Assembly (NCBI GenBank): GCA_900549015.1 | Contig: URMH01000020.1 | Location: forward strand, 1-46,700 | Length of the DNA stretch: 46,700 bases | Source of the DNA: an uncultured Blautia sp. | GTDB taxonomy: Bacteria > Bacillota > Clostridia > Lachnospirales > Lachnospiraceae | Direction of reading: 5' to 3' | Part shown: positions 15,673 through 23,266 of the stretch, in pieces | How the letters are laid out: every line of letters starts with the position of its first letter | Numbering within the stretch: the stretch's first letter is position 1 | The notes under the pieces: generated by a model | Seen by the model: only the letters and a program-made list of their open reading frames with translations | Databases searched by the model: none | Told to the model about the DNA's origin: nothing | Program-made: the position numbers and the translations under genes

Positions 15673-16446
15673 ATGAAAATAAGTATGGAAATATTAGAAC
15701 AAATTGTAAGAAATGCGGGCATCATGTTTATGAATCGTAAAAATGCAGGAGAAATTTCCAAAAAGGGAGAGGCAGATTTTGTAACAGAGGTAGATATGCA
15801 GGTTCAGGCATATGTTCAGGAAAATCTGAGGAGAGAATTTCCGGAGATTCAATTTATGGGTGAGGAAAAGGATAATGAAAATGTGAATTTTTTATATCCT
15901 ACATGGATTTTAGATCCGGTTGACGGCACTACGAATTTAATTCACGATATGAAATGCAGTGTATTATCTCTGGCGCTTTGGAACAATGGAAATGTTGAGC
16001 TGGGAATCATATACAGACCTTATACAGACGAGTTTTTTTACGGGGAAAAAGGAAAAGGCGCGTTTTTAAATGGAAAGCCCATACATGTAAGTTCCGTAGA
16101 GAATATGGAGGAATGTTTGATTTCTGTGGGAACAAGTCCCTATAAGAAAGAGGATGCAAAAGAAAATTTTGAACTTTTTAAAAATATATTTACCAGATGT
16201 GCAGATATCAGATGTTTAGGTTCTGCGGCTCTTTCTCTGGCATATGTAGCCTGCGGGCGTATGGAAGCTTATATTGAAAAGGGATTAAAGCCGTGGGACT
16301 TTGCTGCCGGTCTGCTTCTTGTGCAGGAAGCAGGAGGAACGGTGACAAATTACAATGGGGAAGATATTTGTGCGACAGAAATATCAGACGTTGTTGCAGG
16401 AAATGGAAAAATAGGCTGGAAAAACCTCTTTACGTTGAAGTGTTAA
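15673..16446 (+). CDS. Inositol-monophosphatase-family phosphatase (SuhB-like)
   Basis: 257 residues, full length for the family. Mg-dependent removal of phosphate from inositol phosphate or a similar polyol/nucleotide phosphate. The metal-binding and catalytic residues are present: EVD near residue 41, GEEKD (Glu), WILDPVDGTTN (Asp, Asp), and KPWDFAAG (Asp) with GSAALSLAYVACGRMEAY before it. It is 30 bases after the permease, so probably the last gene of the cassette; an enzyme acting on the imported compound or its phosphate is inferred, not shown. AGAGAGG is rather far (13 bases) from this ATG; ATG at 15685 is an in-frame alternative. Confidence 0.9.
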   Translation: MKISMEILEQIVRNAGIMFMNRKNAGEISKKGEADFVTEVDMQVQAYVQENLRREFPEIQFMGEEKDNENVNFLYPTWILDPVDGTTNLIHDMKCSVLSLALWNNGNVELGIIYRPYTDEFFYGEKGKGAFLNGKPIHVSSVENMEECLISVGTSPYKKEDAKENFELFKNIFTRCADIRCLGSAALSLAYVACGRMEAYIEKGLKPWDFAAGLLLVQEAGGTVTNYNGEDICATEISDVVAGNGKIGWKNLFTLKC

Positions 16447-16451
16447 AATGG

Positions 16452-16466
16452 TATAGTAATACTATA
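16452..16466. promoter_or_regulatory. Perfect palindrome ahead of the PaaK-like gene
   Basis: TATAGTA-A-TACTATA, seven-base arms around one base, between the phosphatase stop and the ligase start. TTGAAG at 16435-16440 with TACTAT (16460-16465, 19 bases) or TAATAC (16457-16462, 16 bases) would place the palindrome over the -10, a repressor-operator position. Confidence 0.5.
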
Positions 16467-16498
16467 AAAACATGAATCAACGAAAGGAATTGGAAGAT

Positions 16499-17806
16499 AT
16501 GGAAAGATACTATCAGCCGGAGATTGAATGTGCTTCCAGAGAGCAGATTCGACAGTGGCAGAGTGAAAGACTGGCATCACAGGTGCAGAATGTATGGGAT
16601 AATGTTCCTCTTTACAGAGAAAGAATGAAAGAGGCGGGGCTTGAGCCGGGGGATATTCAGTCTGTAGATGACTTACATAAACTGCCCTTTATTACAAAAG
16701 AGGATTTAAGGGAAGCATATCCTTATGGATTGCTTGCAAGACCTCTTGAGGATTGTGTGCGTATTCAATCTACCAGTGGAACAACAGGAAAAAGAGTAGT
16801 AGCTTTTTATACACAACATGATATTGATCTTTGGGAAGACTGCTGCGCAAGAGCAATTACAGCAGCAGGAGGAACAAAAGGAGATGTCTGTCACGTAAGC
16901 TATGGATATGGGCTTTTTACAGGAGGACCTGGATTAAATGGAGGTTCTCATAAAGTAGGCTGTCTGACGCTTCCTATGTCTTCCGGAAATACAGAGCGAC
17001 AGATTCAGTTTATGAAAGATCTGGGCTCAACGATTCTCTGTTGTACGCCATCTTATGCTGCATATCTGGCAGAGAGTATTATAGAAAGAGGATTACAGGA
17101 AGAAATTCACTTAAAAGCAGGAATTTTCGGTGCAGAAGCATGGACGGAGGAAATGCGCCATGATATAGAAGAGAAACTTGGAATTAAAGCGTATGATATT
17201 TACGGTTTGACAGAGATTTCAGGACCCGGAGTAGCATTTGAATGTTCTGCACAGAATGGAATGCATGTAAACGAAGATCATTTTATAGCAGAGGTGATTA
17301 ATCCAAAGACAGGAGAGGTTCTTCCTGATGGAGAAAAGGGGGAACTTGTATTTACAAGTATTACAAAAGAGGCATTTCCGCTTATGAGATACCGCACACG
17401 TGACATCTGTATTTTGAGCAGAGAAAAATGCTCCTGCGGAAGAACGCATGTGAAAATGACGAAGCCTCTTGGAAGAAGCGATGATATGCTTATTGTAAAA
17501 GGAGTCAATGTATTTCCGTCCCAGATTGAGACTGTTCTTATGAATAAAGGATATCCGGCTAATTACCAGATTATAGTGGACAGAATCAATAACAGTGATA
17601 CAATAGAAGTACAGGTAGAGATGACACCGGAAATGTTCTCAGACAGCCTTAGCGCAGTTGCCGCAAAAGAAAAAGAGCTTGTAGATGCTCTGAAAGCAAT
17701 GCTTGGCATTTATGCAAAGGTAAAACTTGTAAATCCAAAGGCAATCACAAGAAGTGAAGGCAAGGCTGTGCGCGTAATTGATAAGCGTAATCTGTATCAG
17801 AAATAA
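16499..17806 (+). CDS. Phenylacetate-CoA-ligase-family adenylating enzyme
   Basis: 435 residues from 16499. It activates an aryl or related carboxylate to its CoA ester through an acyl-adenylate. Motifs: IQSTSGTTGKRVV (ATP loop), SYGYGLFTGG, DIYGLTEISGPG (the YGxTE motif), the C-terminal hinge RYRTRDIC, a KCSCGR metal-site-like segment, GRSDDMLIVKGVNVFPSQIE, and Lys in GKAVRVIDKRN. The ATG at 16499 is preferred because AAAGGA lies 10 bases upstream; ATG at 16472 (nine codons earlier) has no ribosome site and would sit at the predicted transcription start. The ACT-domain gene follows by 14 bases, a pairing frequent in anaerobes, often near aromatic 2-keto-acid oxidoreductases; none is present here. 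Substrate candidates: phenylacetate, arylacetates. Confidence 0.88.
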   Translation: MERYYQPEIECASREQIRQWQSERLASQVQNVWDNVPLYRERMKEAGLEPGDIQSVDDLHKLPFITKEDLREAYPYGLLARPLEDCVRIQSTSGTTGKRVVAFYTQHDIDLWEDCCARAITAAGGTKGDVCHVSYGYGLFTGGPGLNGGSHKVGCLTLPMSSGNTERQIQFMKDLGSTILCCTPSYAAYLAESIIERGLQEEIHLKAGIFGAEAWTEEMRHDIEEKLGIKAYDIYGLTEISGPGVAFECSAQNGMHVNEDHFIAEVINPKTGEVLPDGEKGELVFTSITKEAFPLMRYRTRDICILSREKCSCGRTHVKMTKPLGRSDDMLIVKGVNVFPSQIETVLMNKGYPANYQIIVDRINNSDTIEVQVEMTPEMFSDSLSAVAAKEKELVDALKAMLGIYAKVKLVNPKAITRSEGKAVRVIDKRNLYQK

Positions 17807-17820
17807 GGGAGGAAAAAGAT

Positions 17821-18252
17821 ATGACAGTAAAGCAGATTTCTGTGTTTTTGGAAAACAGACCGGGAAAGCTGGCAGAGTTTACGGACGTTTTATCAGAAAA
17901 CAATGTGGATTTGCGGGCACTTTCTCTGGCAGAGGCAGAAGATTTTGGAATTGCCCGGATTATAGTAAATGATGTGTATAATGCGTCTACTGTATTGAAG
18001 GATGCAGGCTATGTATTTTCTATTACAAAAGTTCTTGCAGTGGAAATGCCGGATGAGCCGGGAGCACTTTCGAGAGTTATGCGTATCCTTGGAAATCAGG
18101 AGGTTAACCTGGAATATATGTATGCGTTTACCTCAAGAAAGAAGGGAACTGCATATATGATTCTCAGAGTAGAGGATAATCAGAAGGCAGCAGAAGTTCT
18201 GAAAAAAGAAGGAATTTGCCCAATATGCCAGGATGAGCTGGAAGAGCTGTAA
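17821..18252 (+). CDS. Tandem ACT-domain protein, partner of the CoA ligase
   Basis: 143 residues: two ACT domains, about 1-68 (TVKQISVFLENRPGKLAEFT) and 69-143 (AVEMPDEPGALSRVMRILG). ACT domains bind amino acids, typically the aromatic or branched ones, and adjust partner enzymes or genes. The gene follows the PaaK-like ligase with GGAGGAAAAAGAT as its ribosome site and is surely cotranscribed. The neighbouring DAHP synthase makes aromatic amino acids a reasonable guess for the ligand. No DNA-binding part is present. Confidence 0.88.
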   Translation: MTVKQISVFLENRPGKLAEFTDVLSENNVDLRALSLAEAEDFGIARIIVNDVYNASTVLKDAGYVFSITKVLAVEMPDEPGALSRVMRILGNQEVNLEYMYAFTSRKKGTAYMILRVEDNQKAAEVLKKEGICPICQDELEEL

Positions 18253-18270
18253 AATCCAAAAAAACAAGAT

Positions 18271-18298
18271 GCTTTCACACTTGAAAGCGTTACGCTTT
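18271..18298 (+). other. Two overlapping, mutually exclusive small hairpins
   Basis: GCTTTCA/TGAAAGC (18271-18277 with 18282-18288) and AAAGCG/CGCTTT (18284-18289 with 18293-18298) share the bases AAAGC, so only one can form. No U-tract follows either. They lie between the ACT gene and the promoter of the DAHP synthase. Confidence 0.4.
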
Positions 18299-18317
18299 AA
18301 AATGTAAAATAAAAAGC

Positions 18318-18346
18318 TTGACAATCTGCCTGCGTGTGCGTTAATA
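18318..18346 (+). promoter_or_regulatory. Sigma-A promoter of the class I-beta DAHP synthase
   Basis: TTGACA (18318-18323), 17 bases, TTAATA (18341-18346), 44 bases before the ATG at 18391. Confidence 0.7.
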
Positions 18347-18390
18347 TGTGAAAAGAAAAGAGAGATAATTACGTAAGGAGACAGATATAA

Positions 18391-19404
18391 ATGATTATTA
18401 TTTTAAAGCGTGGCGCAGACAAAGAGAAAGTAGAAGAGCTGAAAGCTTCTCTTACAGAGAAAGGACTGAAGCTGCACCTTTCTGACGGGTTGGAAGCTTC
18501 TCTTATTGGCCTGATTGGAGATACCAGTCATATTCAGGAAGATCAGCTTCGGGCGATTGATGTAGTGGAAGATGTAAAACGAATCCGGGAACCGTACAAA
18601 AAAGCAAACCGTTCCATGCATCCGGATGATACGGTTGTTGACATTTGCGGACATAAAATTGGAGGAGGGCATTTTCAGGTGATCGCAGGTCCCTGTTCCG
18701 TAGAGACAAAGGAACAGATGACAGAGGTTGCTTTTGATGTAAAGAAGTCGGGAGCCAATCTTTTAAGAGGCGGCGCGTTTAAACCGAGAACTTCTCCGTA
18801 TTCTTTTCAGGGACTTGGAAGAGAGGGACTTGACCTTCTGCTGGAAGCGAAGAAGGCGACAGGTCTTCCTGTTGTGACGGAAATTATGCGTCTTAATCAC
18901 CTGGAATTTTTTGAAGATGTGGATGTGATTCAGGTCGGAACAAGAAATATGCAGAATTTCGAACTGTTAAAGGAACTTGGAAAGCTGGATAAGCCGATTC
19001 TTTTAAAGAGAGGCATGGCAAATACTCTTGATGAGCTTTTAATGAGCGCGGAATATATTATGGCAGGTGGAAACGAAAAAGTCATTCTCTGTGAAAGAGG
19101 AATTCGTACATTCGAAACATCTATGAGAAATACCCTGGATATTTCTGCAATTCCTATGCTGAAAAAGAAATCCCATCTTCCGGTAATCATTGATCCGAGT
19201 CATGCATCAGGACAGAGATTTATGGTTGAGCCTCTTACAATGGCAGCGATTGCTGCAGGTGCGGACGGGGTAATGATAGAAGTGCATAATAATCCGGAAA
19301 AGGCTCTTTGTGACGGAATGCAGTCCCTGCCGCCAAAGATGTTTGACGAGGTAATGAAAAAAGCAAAAAATGTGATTGGTGTATTTGGAAAAACAATGGA
19401 ATAA
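18391..19404 (+). CDS. aroF: DAHP synthase, class I-beta
   Basis: 337 residues. It condenses phosphoenolpyruvate and erythrose 4-phosphate, the entry to the shikimate pathway. An N-terminal ferredoxin-like regulatory domain (about 1-70, MIIILKRGADKEKVEEL at the start) precedes the barrel, as in the Thermotoga-type enzymes where it carries tyrosine/phenylalanine inhibition. Barrel motifs: VIAGPCSVETKEQM, LLRGGAFKPRTSPYSFQG, QVGTRNMQNFELLKELG, LLKRGMANTLDE, CERGIRTFET and IIDPSHASGQ with the metal His. AAGGAGACAGATATAA precedes the ATG. It has its own promoter and a strong terminator. A second DAHP synthase of the other class lies at 35488-36519. Confidence 0.95.
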   Translation: MIIILKRGADKEKVEELKASLTEKGLKLHLSDGLEASLIGLIGDTSHIQEDQLRAIDVVEDVKRIREPYKKANRSMHPDDTVVDICGHKIGGGHFQVIAGPCSVETKEQMTEVAFDVKKSGANLLRGGAFKPRTSPYSFQGLGREGLDLLLEAKKATGLPVVTEIMRLNHLEFFEDVDVIQVGTRNMQNFELLKELGKLDKPILLKRGMANTLDELLMSAEYIMAGGNEKVILCERGIRTFETSMRNTLDISAIPMLKKKSHLPVIIDPSHASGQRFMVEPLTMAAIAAGADGVMIEVHNNPEKALCDGMQSLPPKMFDEVMKKAKNVIGVFGKTME

Positions 19405-19410
19405 AAAACG

Positions 19411-19453
19411 AAAACTGCTGCAAAACAGGATGGCTGTTTGCCGCAGTTTTTTT
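19411..19453 (+). terminator. Intrinsic terminator after aroF
   Basis: AAAACTGC and GCAGTTTT form the base of a long imperfect stem (19411-19428 with about 19434-19450), with inner CAAAACAG/CTGTTTG pairing, followed by seven T ending at 19453. Confidence 0.9.
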
Positions 19454-19464
19454 GTAAAAAAATG

Positions 19465-19493
19465 TTGACAGAAAAGGGGAATCGAGATATAAC
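19465..19493 (+). promoter_or_regulatory. Sigma-A promoter of feoB
   Basis: TTGACA (19465-19470), 17 bases, TATAAC (19488-19493), 48 bases before the start at 19542. I saw no clear metal-regulator box. Confidence 0.8.
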
Positions 19494-19541
19494 AGAATAA
19501 GAAAAGTTATACAAAGATAACACATGGAAAGGAACATATAA

Positions 19542-21875
19542 ATGAAGCTTAGCGAATTACAGATAGGAAGTACGGCTACGATAAAAGCTGTCGGCGGAAA
19601 AGGTGCTTTGCGTCAGCATTTTCTGGACATGGGTCTGATACAGGGAACAGAAGTAACGGTTGTGAAATATGCACCTATGGGAGATCCGATAGAACTTAGA
19701 ATTCATGGATATGAATTGACGATTCGGCTTGCAGATGCTGATAATATAGAAATCAGCAAACCGCATCAGCCAAGGACTGTAAATAAAAATATAGAAAGTC
19801 ACGAGGGATTTCATCCAGGATATGGAGAAGGTGGAAAGTTTCACGACAGAAAAGAAGAAAATCCGCTTCCAGACAGCGAGACGCTTACCTTTGCTCTTGT
19901 AGGAAATCAGAACTGCGGAAAGACAACTTTGTTTAATCAGCTTACAGGTTCTAAACAGCATGTGGGAAATTTCCCGGGAGTGACGGTTGACAGAAAAGAC
20001 GGCGTGATCAGAGGATATGAAAATACGCTGATTACAGACCTTCCGGGAATTTATTCCATGTCCCCGTACAGTAGCGAGGAAATTGTGACAAGGGAATTTG
20101 TGATCAGGGAAAAGCCAAAAGGAATTATCAACATAGTAGATGCAACGAATATCGAAAGAAATCTTTACCTTACCATGCAGCTTTTAGAGCTTGGCCTTCC
20201 TATGGTTGTTGCCCTGAATATGATGGACGAGCTGCGGGAAAATGACGGCTCCGTAAAAGTAAATGAGATGGAAGCTGCACTTGGCGTCCCGGTTATTCCC
20301 ATTACGGCTGCGAAAGGCGAAGGAATTGAGGAATTGATCCGCCATGCGGTTCATGTGGCAAAATATCAGGAAGCTCCTATGGAAAATGATTTCTGCAAAA
20401 AGGAAGAGGGAATCCACAGAGGTATCCATGCAGTGATGCACCTGATAGAGGATCATGCGCAGAAAACAGAAATTCCCGTACGGTTTGCGGCAAGCAAGGT
20501 TATGGAGGGAGATACGCAGATCCTGGAGCGGCTGAAGCTTACAGAAAATGAGAAAAATATTCTGGAGGATATTGCAAAGCAGACGGAGGAAGAAACTGGT
20601 CTTGACAGGGCGGCAGCAGTGGCGCAGATGCGCTTTGAATATATTGAGGACGTCTGTAATAAGACGGTGATTAAGCCGAAAGAAAGCAAAGAACGATTAA
20701 GAAGTCAGAAAATCGACCATTTCCTTACAGGGAAATATACAGGTATTCCGGCGTTTATCGGAATTATGGGAATTGTATTCTGGCTTACCTTTAACGTGAT
20801 AGGCGCATTTTTGCAGGGGGTTCTGGAATCCGGGATTACAGCTCTTACGGGAATGGTAGACGGAGCCATGACAGCGGCAAATGTAAACAGCGTAGTGCAT
20901 TCTCTTGTAATTGACGGTATTTTCAACGGAGTAGGCGGCGTGTTAAGTTTTCTTCCGATTATTGTAACACTGTTTTTCTTCTTATCAATTTTGGAAGACA
21001 GCGGATATATGGCAAGAGTCGCATTTATTATGGATAAACTTCTCCGCAAACTCGGTCTTTCAGGACGAAGCATTGTGCCTATGCTGATCGGTTTCGGCTG
21101 TACGGTTCCGGGCGTAATGGCAAGCCGTACGCTTCCCTCAGAAAGAGACAGGAAGATGACGATTTTACTGACGCCGTTTATGAGCTGTACGGCAAAGCTT
21201 CCGATTTATGCCTTTTTTACAGCGGCTTTTTTCCCGGGAAAAGGAGCGCTTGTGATGATCGGACTTTATGTGTTCGGCATTATCATGGGAATTTTAATGG
21301 CGCTTATTTTTAAGAAAACCGCATTTAAGGGAGAGGCAGTTCCGTTTGTTATGGAGCTTCCCAATTACCGTATGCCGGGCGCAAAAAATGTTCTGCATCT
21401 TCTTTGGGAGAAGGCAAAGGATTTCTTACAGAGAGCATTTACGGTAATTTTTATTGCAACAATCGTAATCTGGTTTTTACAGAACTTTGATACGGGATTC
21501 AATATGGTATCTGATTCAGAGAACAGTATTCTGGCGCTTGTTGCAGGCGCGCTTGCTCCTGTATTTACGCCGGTGGGATTTGGTGACTGGAGAATTGTGA
21601 CAGCGCTGATTTCCGGCTTCCTTGCAAAAGAGAGCGTGGTATCTTCTCTTACTGTATTATTTGGAAGCACAGCCGTTTTACAGAGCAGCCTTACAACTGT
21701 GGGCGCAGGAGCGCTTCTTGTGTTCTGCCTTCTTTATACGCCCTGTGTTGCGGCGATCGCCTCTGTAAAACGTGAGCTTGGCGGTAAATGGGCAACGGCT
21801 ATGGTGATCGGTCAATGCGTTATCGCGTGGATCGCAGCCTTTGTAATTTACCGTCTGGGAATGTTTTTTCTTTAA
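19542..21875 (+). CDS. feoB: Ferrous iron transporter, FeoA-FeoB fusion
   Basis: 777 residues. GTP-dependent Fe(II) uptake across the membrane. Residues 1-75 are a FeoA (SH3-like) domain, LSELQIGSTATIKAVGG through RLADADNIEI; a linker (about 76-115) leads to the G domain with G1 GNQNCGKTT, G2 GNFPGVTVD, G3 DLPGIYSMSP and G4 NMMDE, then the membrane part from about 395 with Gate motifs, including LSFLPIIVTLFFFLSILEDSGYMAR (shown in part), GCTVPGVMASRT and TPFMSCTAKLPIYAF. FeoA is usually a separate gene; fusions are known in clostridia. AAAGGAACATATAA precedes the ATG. The stop overlaps the stop of the convergent MATE gene by four bases. Confidence 0.97.
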   Translation: MKLSELQIGSTATIKAVGGKGALRQHFLDMGLIQGTEVTVVKYAPMGDPIELRIHGYELTIRLADADNIEISKPHQPRTVNKNIESHEGFHPGYGEGGKFHDRKEENPLPDSETLTFALVGNQNCGKTTLFNQLTGSKQHVGNFPGVTVDRKDGVIRGYENTLITDLPGIYSMSPYSSEEIVTREFVIREKPKGIINIVDATNIERNLYLTMQLLELGLPMVVALNMMDELRENDGSVKVNEMEAALGVPVIPITAAKGEGIEELIRHAVHVAKYQEAPMENDFCKKEEGIHRGIHAVMHLIEDHAQKTEIPVRFAASKVMEGDTQILERLKLTENEKNILEDIAKQTEEETGLDRAAAVAQMRFEYIEDVCNKTVIKPKESKERLRSQKIDHFLTGKYTGIPAFIGIMGIVFWLTFNVIGAFLQGVLESGITALTGMVDGAMTAANVNSVVHSLVIDGIFNGVGGVLSFLPIIVTLFFFLSILEDSGYMARVAFIMDKLLRKLGLSGRSIVPMLIGFGCTVPGVMASRTLPSERDRKMTILLTPFMSCTAKLPIYAFFTAAFFPGKGALVMIGLYVFGIIMGILMALIFKKTAFKGEAVPFVMELPNYRMPGAKNVLHLLWEKAKDFLQRAFTVIFIATIVIWFLQNFDTGFNMVSDSENSILALVAGALAPVFTPVGFGDWRIVTALISGFLAKESVVSSLTVLFGSTAVLQSSLTTVGAGALLVFCLLYTPCVAAIASVKRELGGKWATAMVIGQCVIAWIAAFVIYRLGMFFL

Positions 21876-23233
21876 TTAGTTTTTGCTGTTTCCAGGTTTT
21901 TAAGCCAGTTGGAACGGAAGAAATAAATAATAAAAGTAATGGAGCTTAAAAACCAGGTAAGTGGATAAGCCCAGAAAATGACACGTATGTCAGGAATAAA
22001 ACGCACCGTTATGGTTATGTAGGTGACACGTATAATGCACCAGCATGCGAGCATAACGAACATGGGGACTGTGGATTTTCCAGCACCCCTGAAAATTCCT
22101 GCCATACAGTGTGAAAATGCAAGAAGGAAATAGAAAAGGGACGCTGTATGAGCCTGTGCAACGCCGTAGGATAATACTTCCGGCGTATTGTTAAAGGCAG
22201 CGATAAAGTAGGGTGAGAAAATATAAATGATCACGCCTACAAGCTCCGCTGCAGTAACAGAGCAGATGACTCCGAATGCAGCGCCTTTTTTTACCCTTTT
22301 ATATTCTCCTGCACCGAGATTCTGGCTGATGAAAGTTGTAAGAGCCAGGGCAAAGCAGGTGATAGGCAAAAAGGCGAAGCCCTCAACCTTACTGTAAGAA
22401 CCACAGCCTGCTACAGCCATAGGTCCGAATTTGTTGATATTGGACTGAACCACTACATTTGCAAGGGCAATGATAGAGTTCTGAAGTCCGGAAGGAAGAC
22501 CGTTGGAAAGAATCTGTCTCAGAAGAGAAAAATCAATTTTAAGTTTCGAAAAAGAGACCCTGTATTCTTCCGGAGCTTTCAGAAGGTGGCGCAGACATAA
22601 AAGAGCGCTTAAAAACTGGGAAATAATCGTTGCAGCAGCAGCAGCGCCAACACCAAAACCGCAGCCTGCAACAAGGACAAGATCCAGTATGATGTTTGTC
22701 AGAGAAGAAATAATCAAGTATATAAGAGGATGTTTGCTGTCTCCGACTGCCTGCAGGATTCCCACCATGAAATTATACATGACAAATGCAAGTGAGCCAC
22801 AAAAATAGATACGGAAATATACAAGGGAATTTGGAAGTACTTCCGCCGGTGTTCCGATCAGCACCAGAATCTGAGGCGCTGCAACTACTCCGATAAATGT
22901 AAGTAAAATGCCGAAAATAAAACCAAGTGTAACAATGGTATGGATTGCTTTTTGCACCATGCCATATTTTTTTGCACCAAAGTATCGGGCAACGACAACA
23001 CCGGCGCCGGCAGCAAGACCGTTAAAGAAGCCTACCATAAGGAAAATAAGGCTTCCGGAGGAACTGACGGCAGCAAGGGCGCTGCTGCCCAGAAAATTTC
23101 CAACAATTAAAGAGTCGGCAGTATTATAAAATTGCTGGAAGAGATTTCCTAAAAAAAGAGGAATGGCAAAGGCGATAATTTTTTTCCATATAGGACCTTT
23201 TGTCATAAGTGTTGATGAGGAATTTGCACTCAT
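21872..23233 (-). CDS. MATE-family multidrug/cation efflux transporter
   Basis: 453 residues with 12 predicted membrane helices in two related halves. MATE features: an N-terminal TKGPIWKKIIAFAIPLFLGNLFQQFYNTADSLIVG region (conserved LFQQFYNTAD), GLAAGAGVVVARYFGAK in helix 2, and GVGAAAAATIISQ in helix 6; the second half contains SNGLPSGLQNSIIALANVVVQ. It probably exchanges Na+ or H+ for organic cations or metabolites. GGAGG precedes the ATG at 23233. It follows the aldo-keto reductase on the same strand by 33 bases and is probably cotranscribed with it. No terminator fits between it and feoB. Confidence 0.93.
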   Translation of the reverse strand: MSANSSSTLMTKGPIWKKIIAFAIPLFLGNLFQQFYNTADSLIVGNFLGSSALAAVSSSGSLIFLMVGFFNGLAAGAGVVVARYFGAKKYGMVQKAIHTIVTLGFIFGILLTFIGVVAAPQILVLIGTPAEVLPNSLVYFRIYFCGSLAFVMYNFMVGILQAVGDSKHPLIYLIISSLTNIILDLVLVAGCGFGVGAAAAATIISQFLSALLCLRHLLKAPEEYRVSFSKLKIDFSLLRQILSNGLPSGLQNSIIALANVVVQSNINKFGPMAVAGCGSYSKVEGFAFLPITCFALALTTFISQNLGAGEYKRVKKGAAFGVICSVTAAELVGVIIYIFSPYFIAAFNNTPEVLSYGVAQAHTASLFYFLLAFSHCMAGIFRGAGKSTVPMFVMLACWCIIRVTYITITVRFIPDIRVIFWAYPLTWFLSSITFIIYFFRSNWLKNLETAKTN

Positions 23234-23266
23234 ATTATTAAGCCTCCAATAAAAGTATTTTGAATG

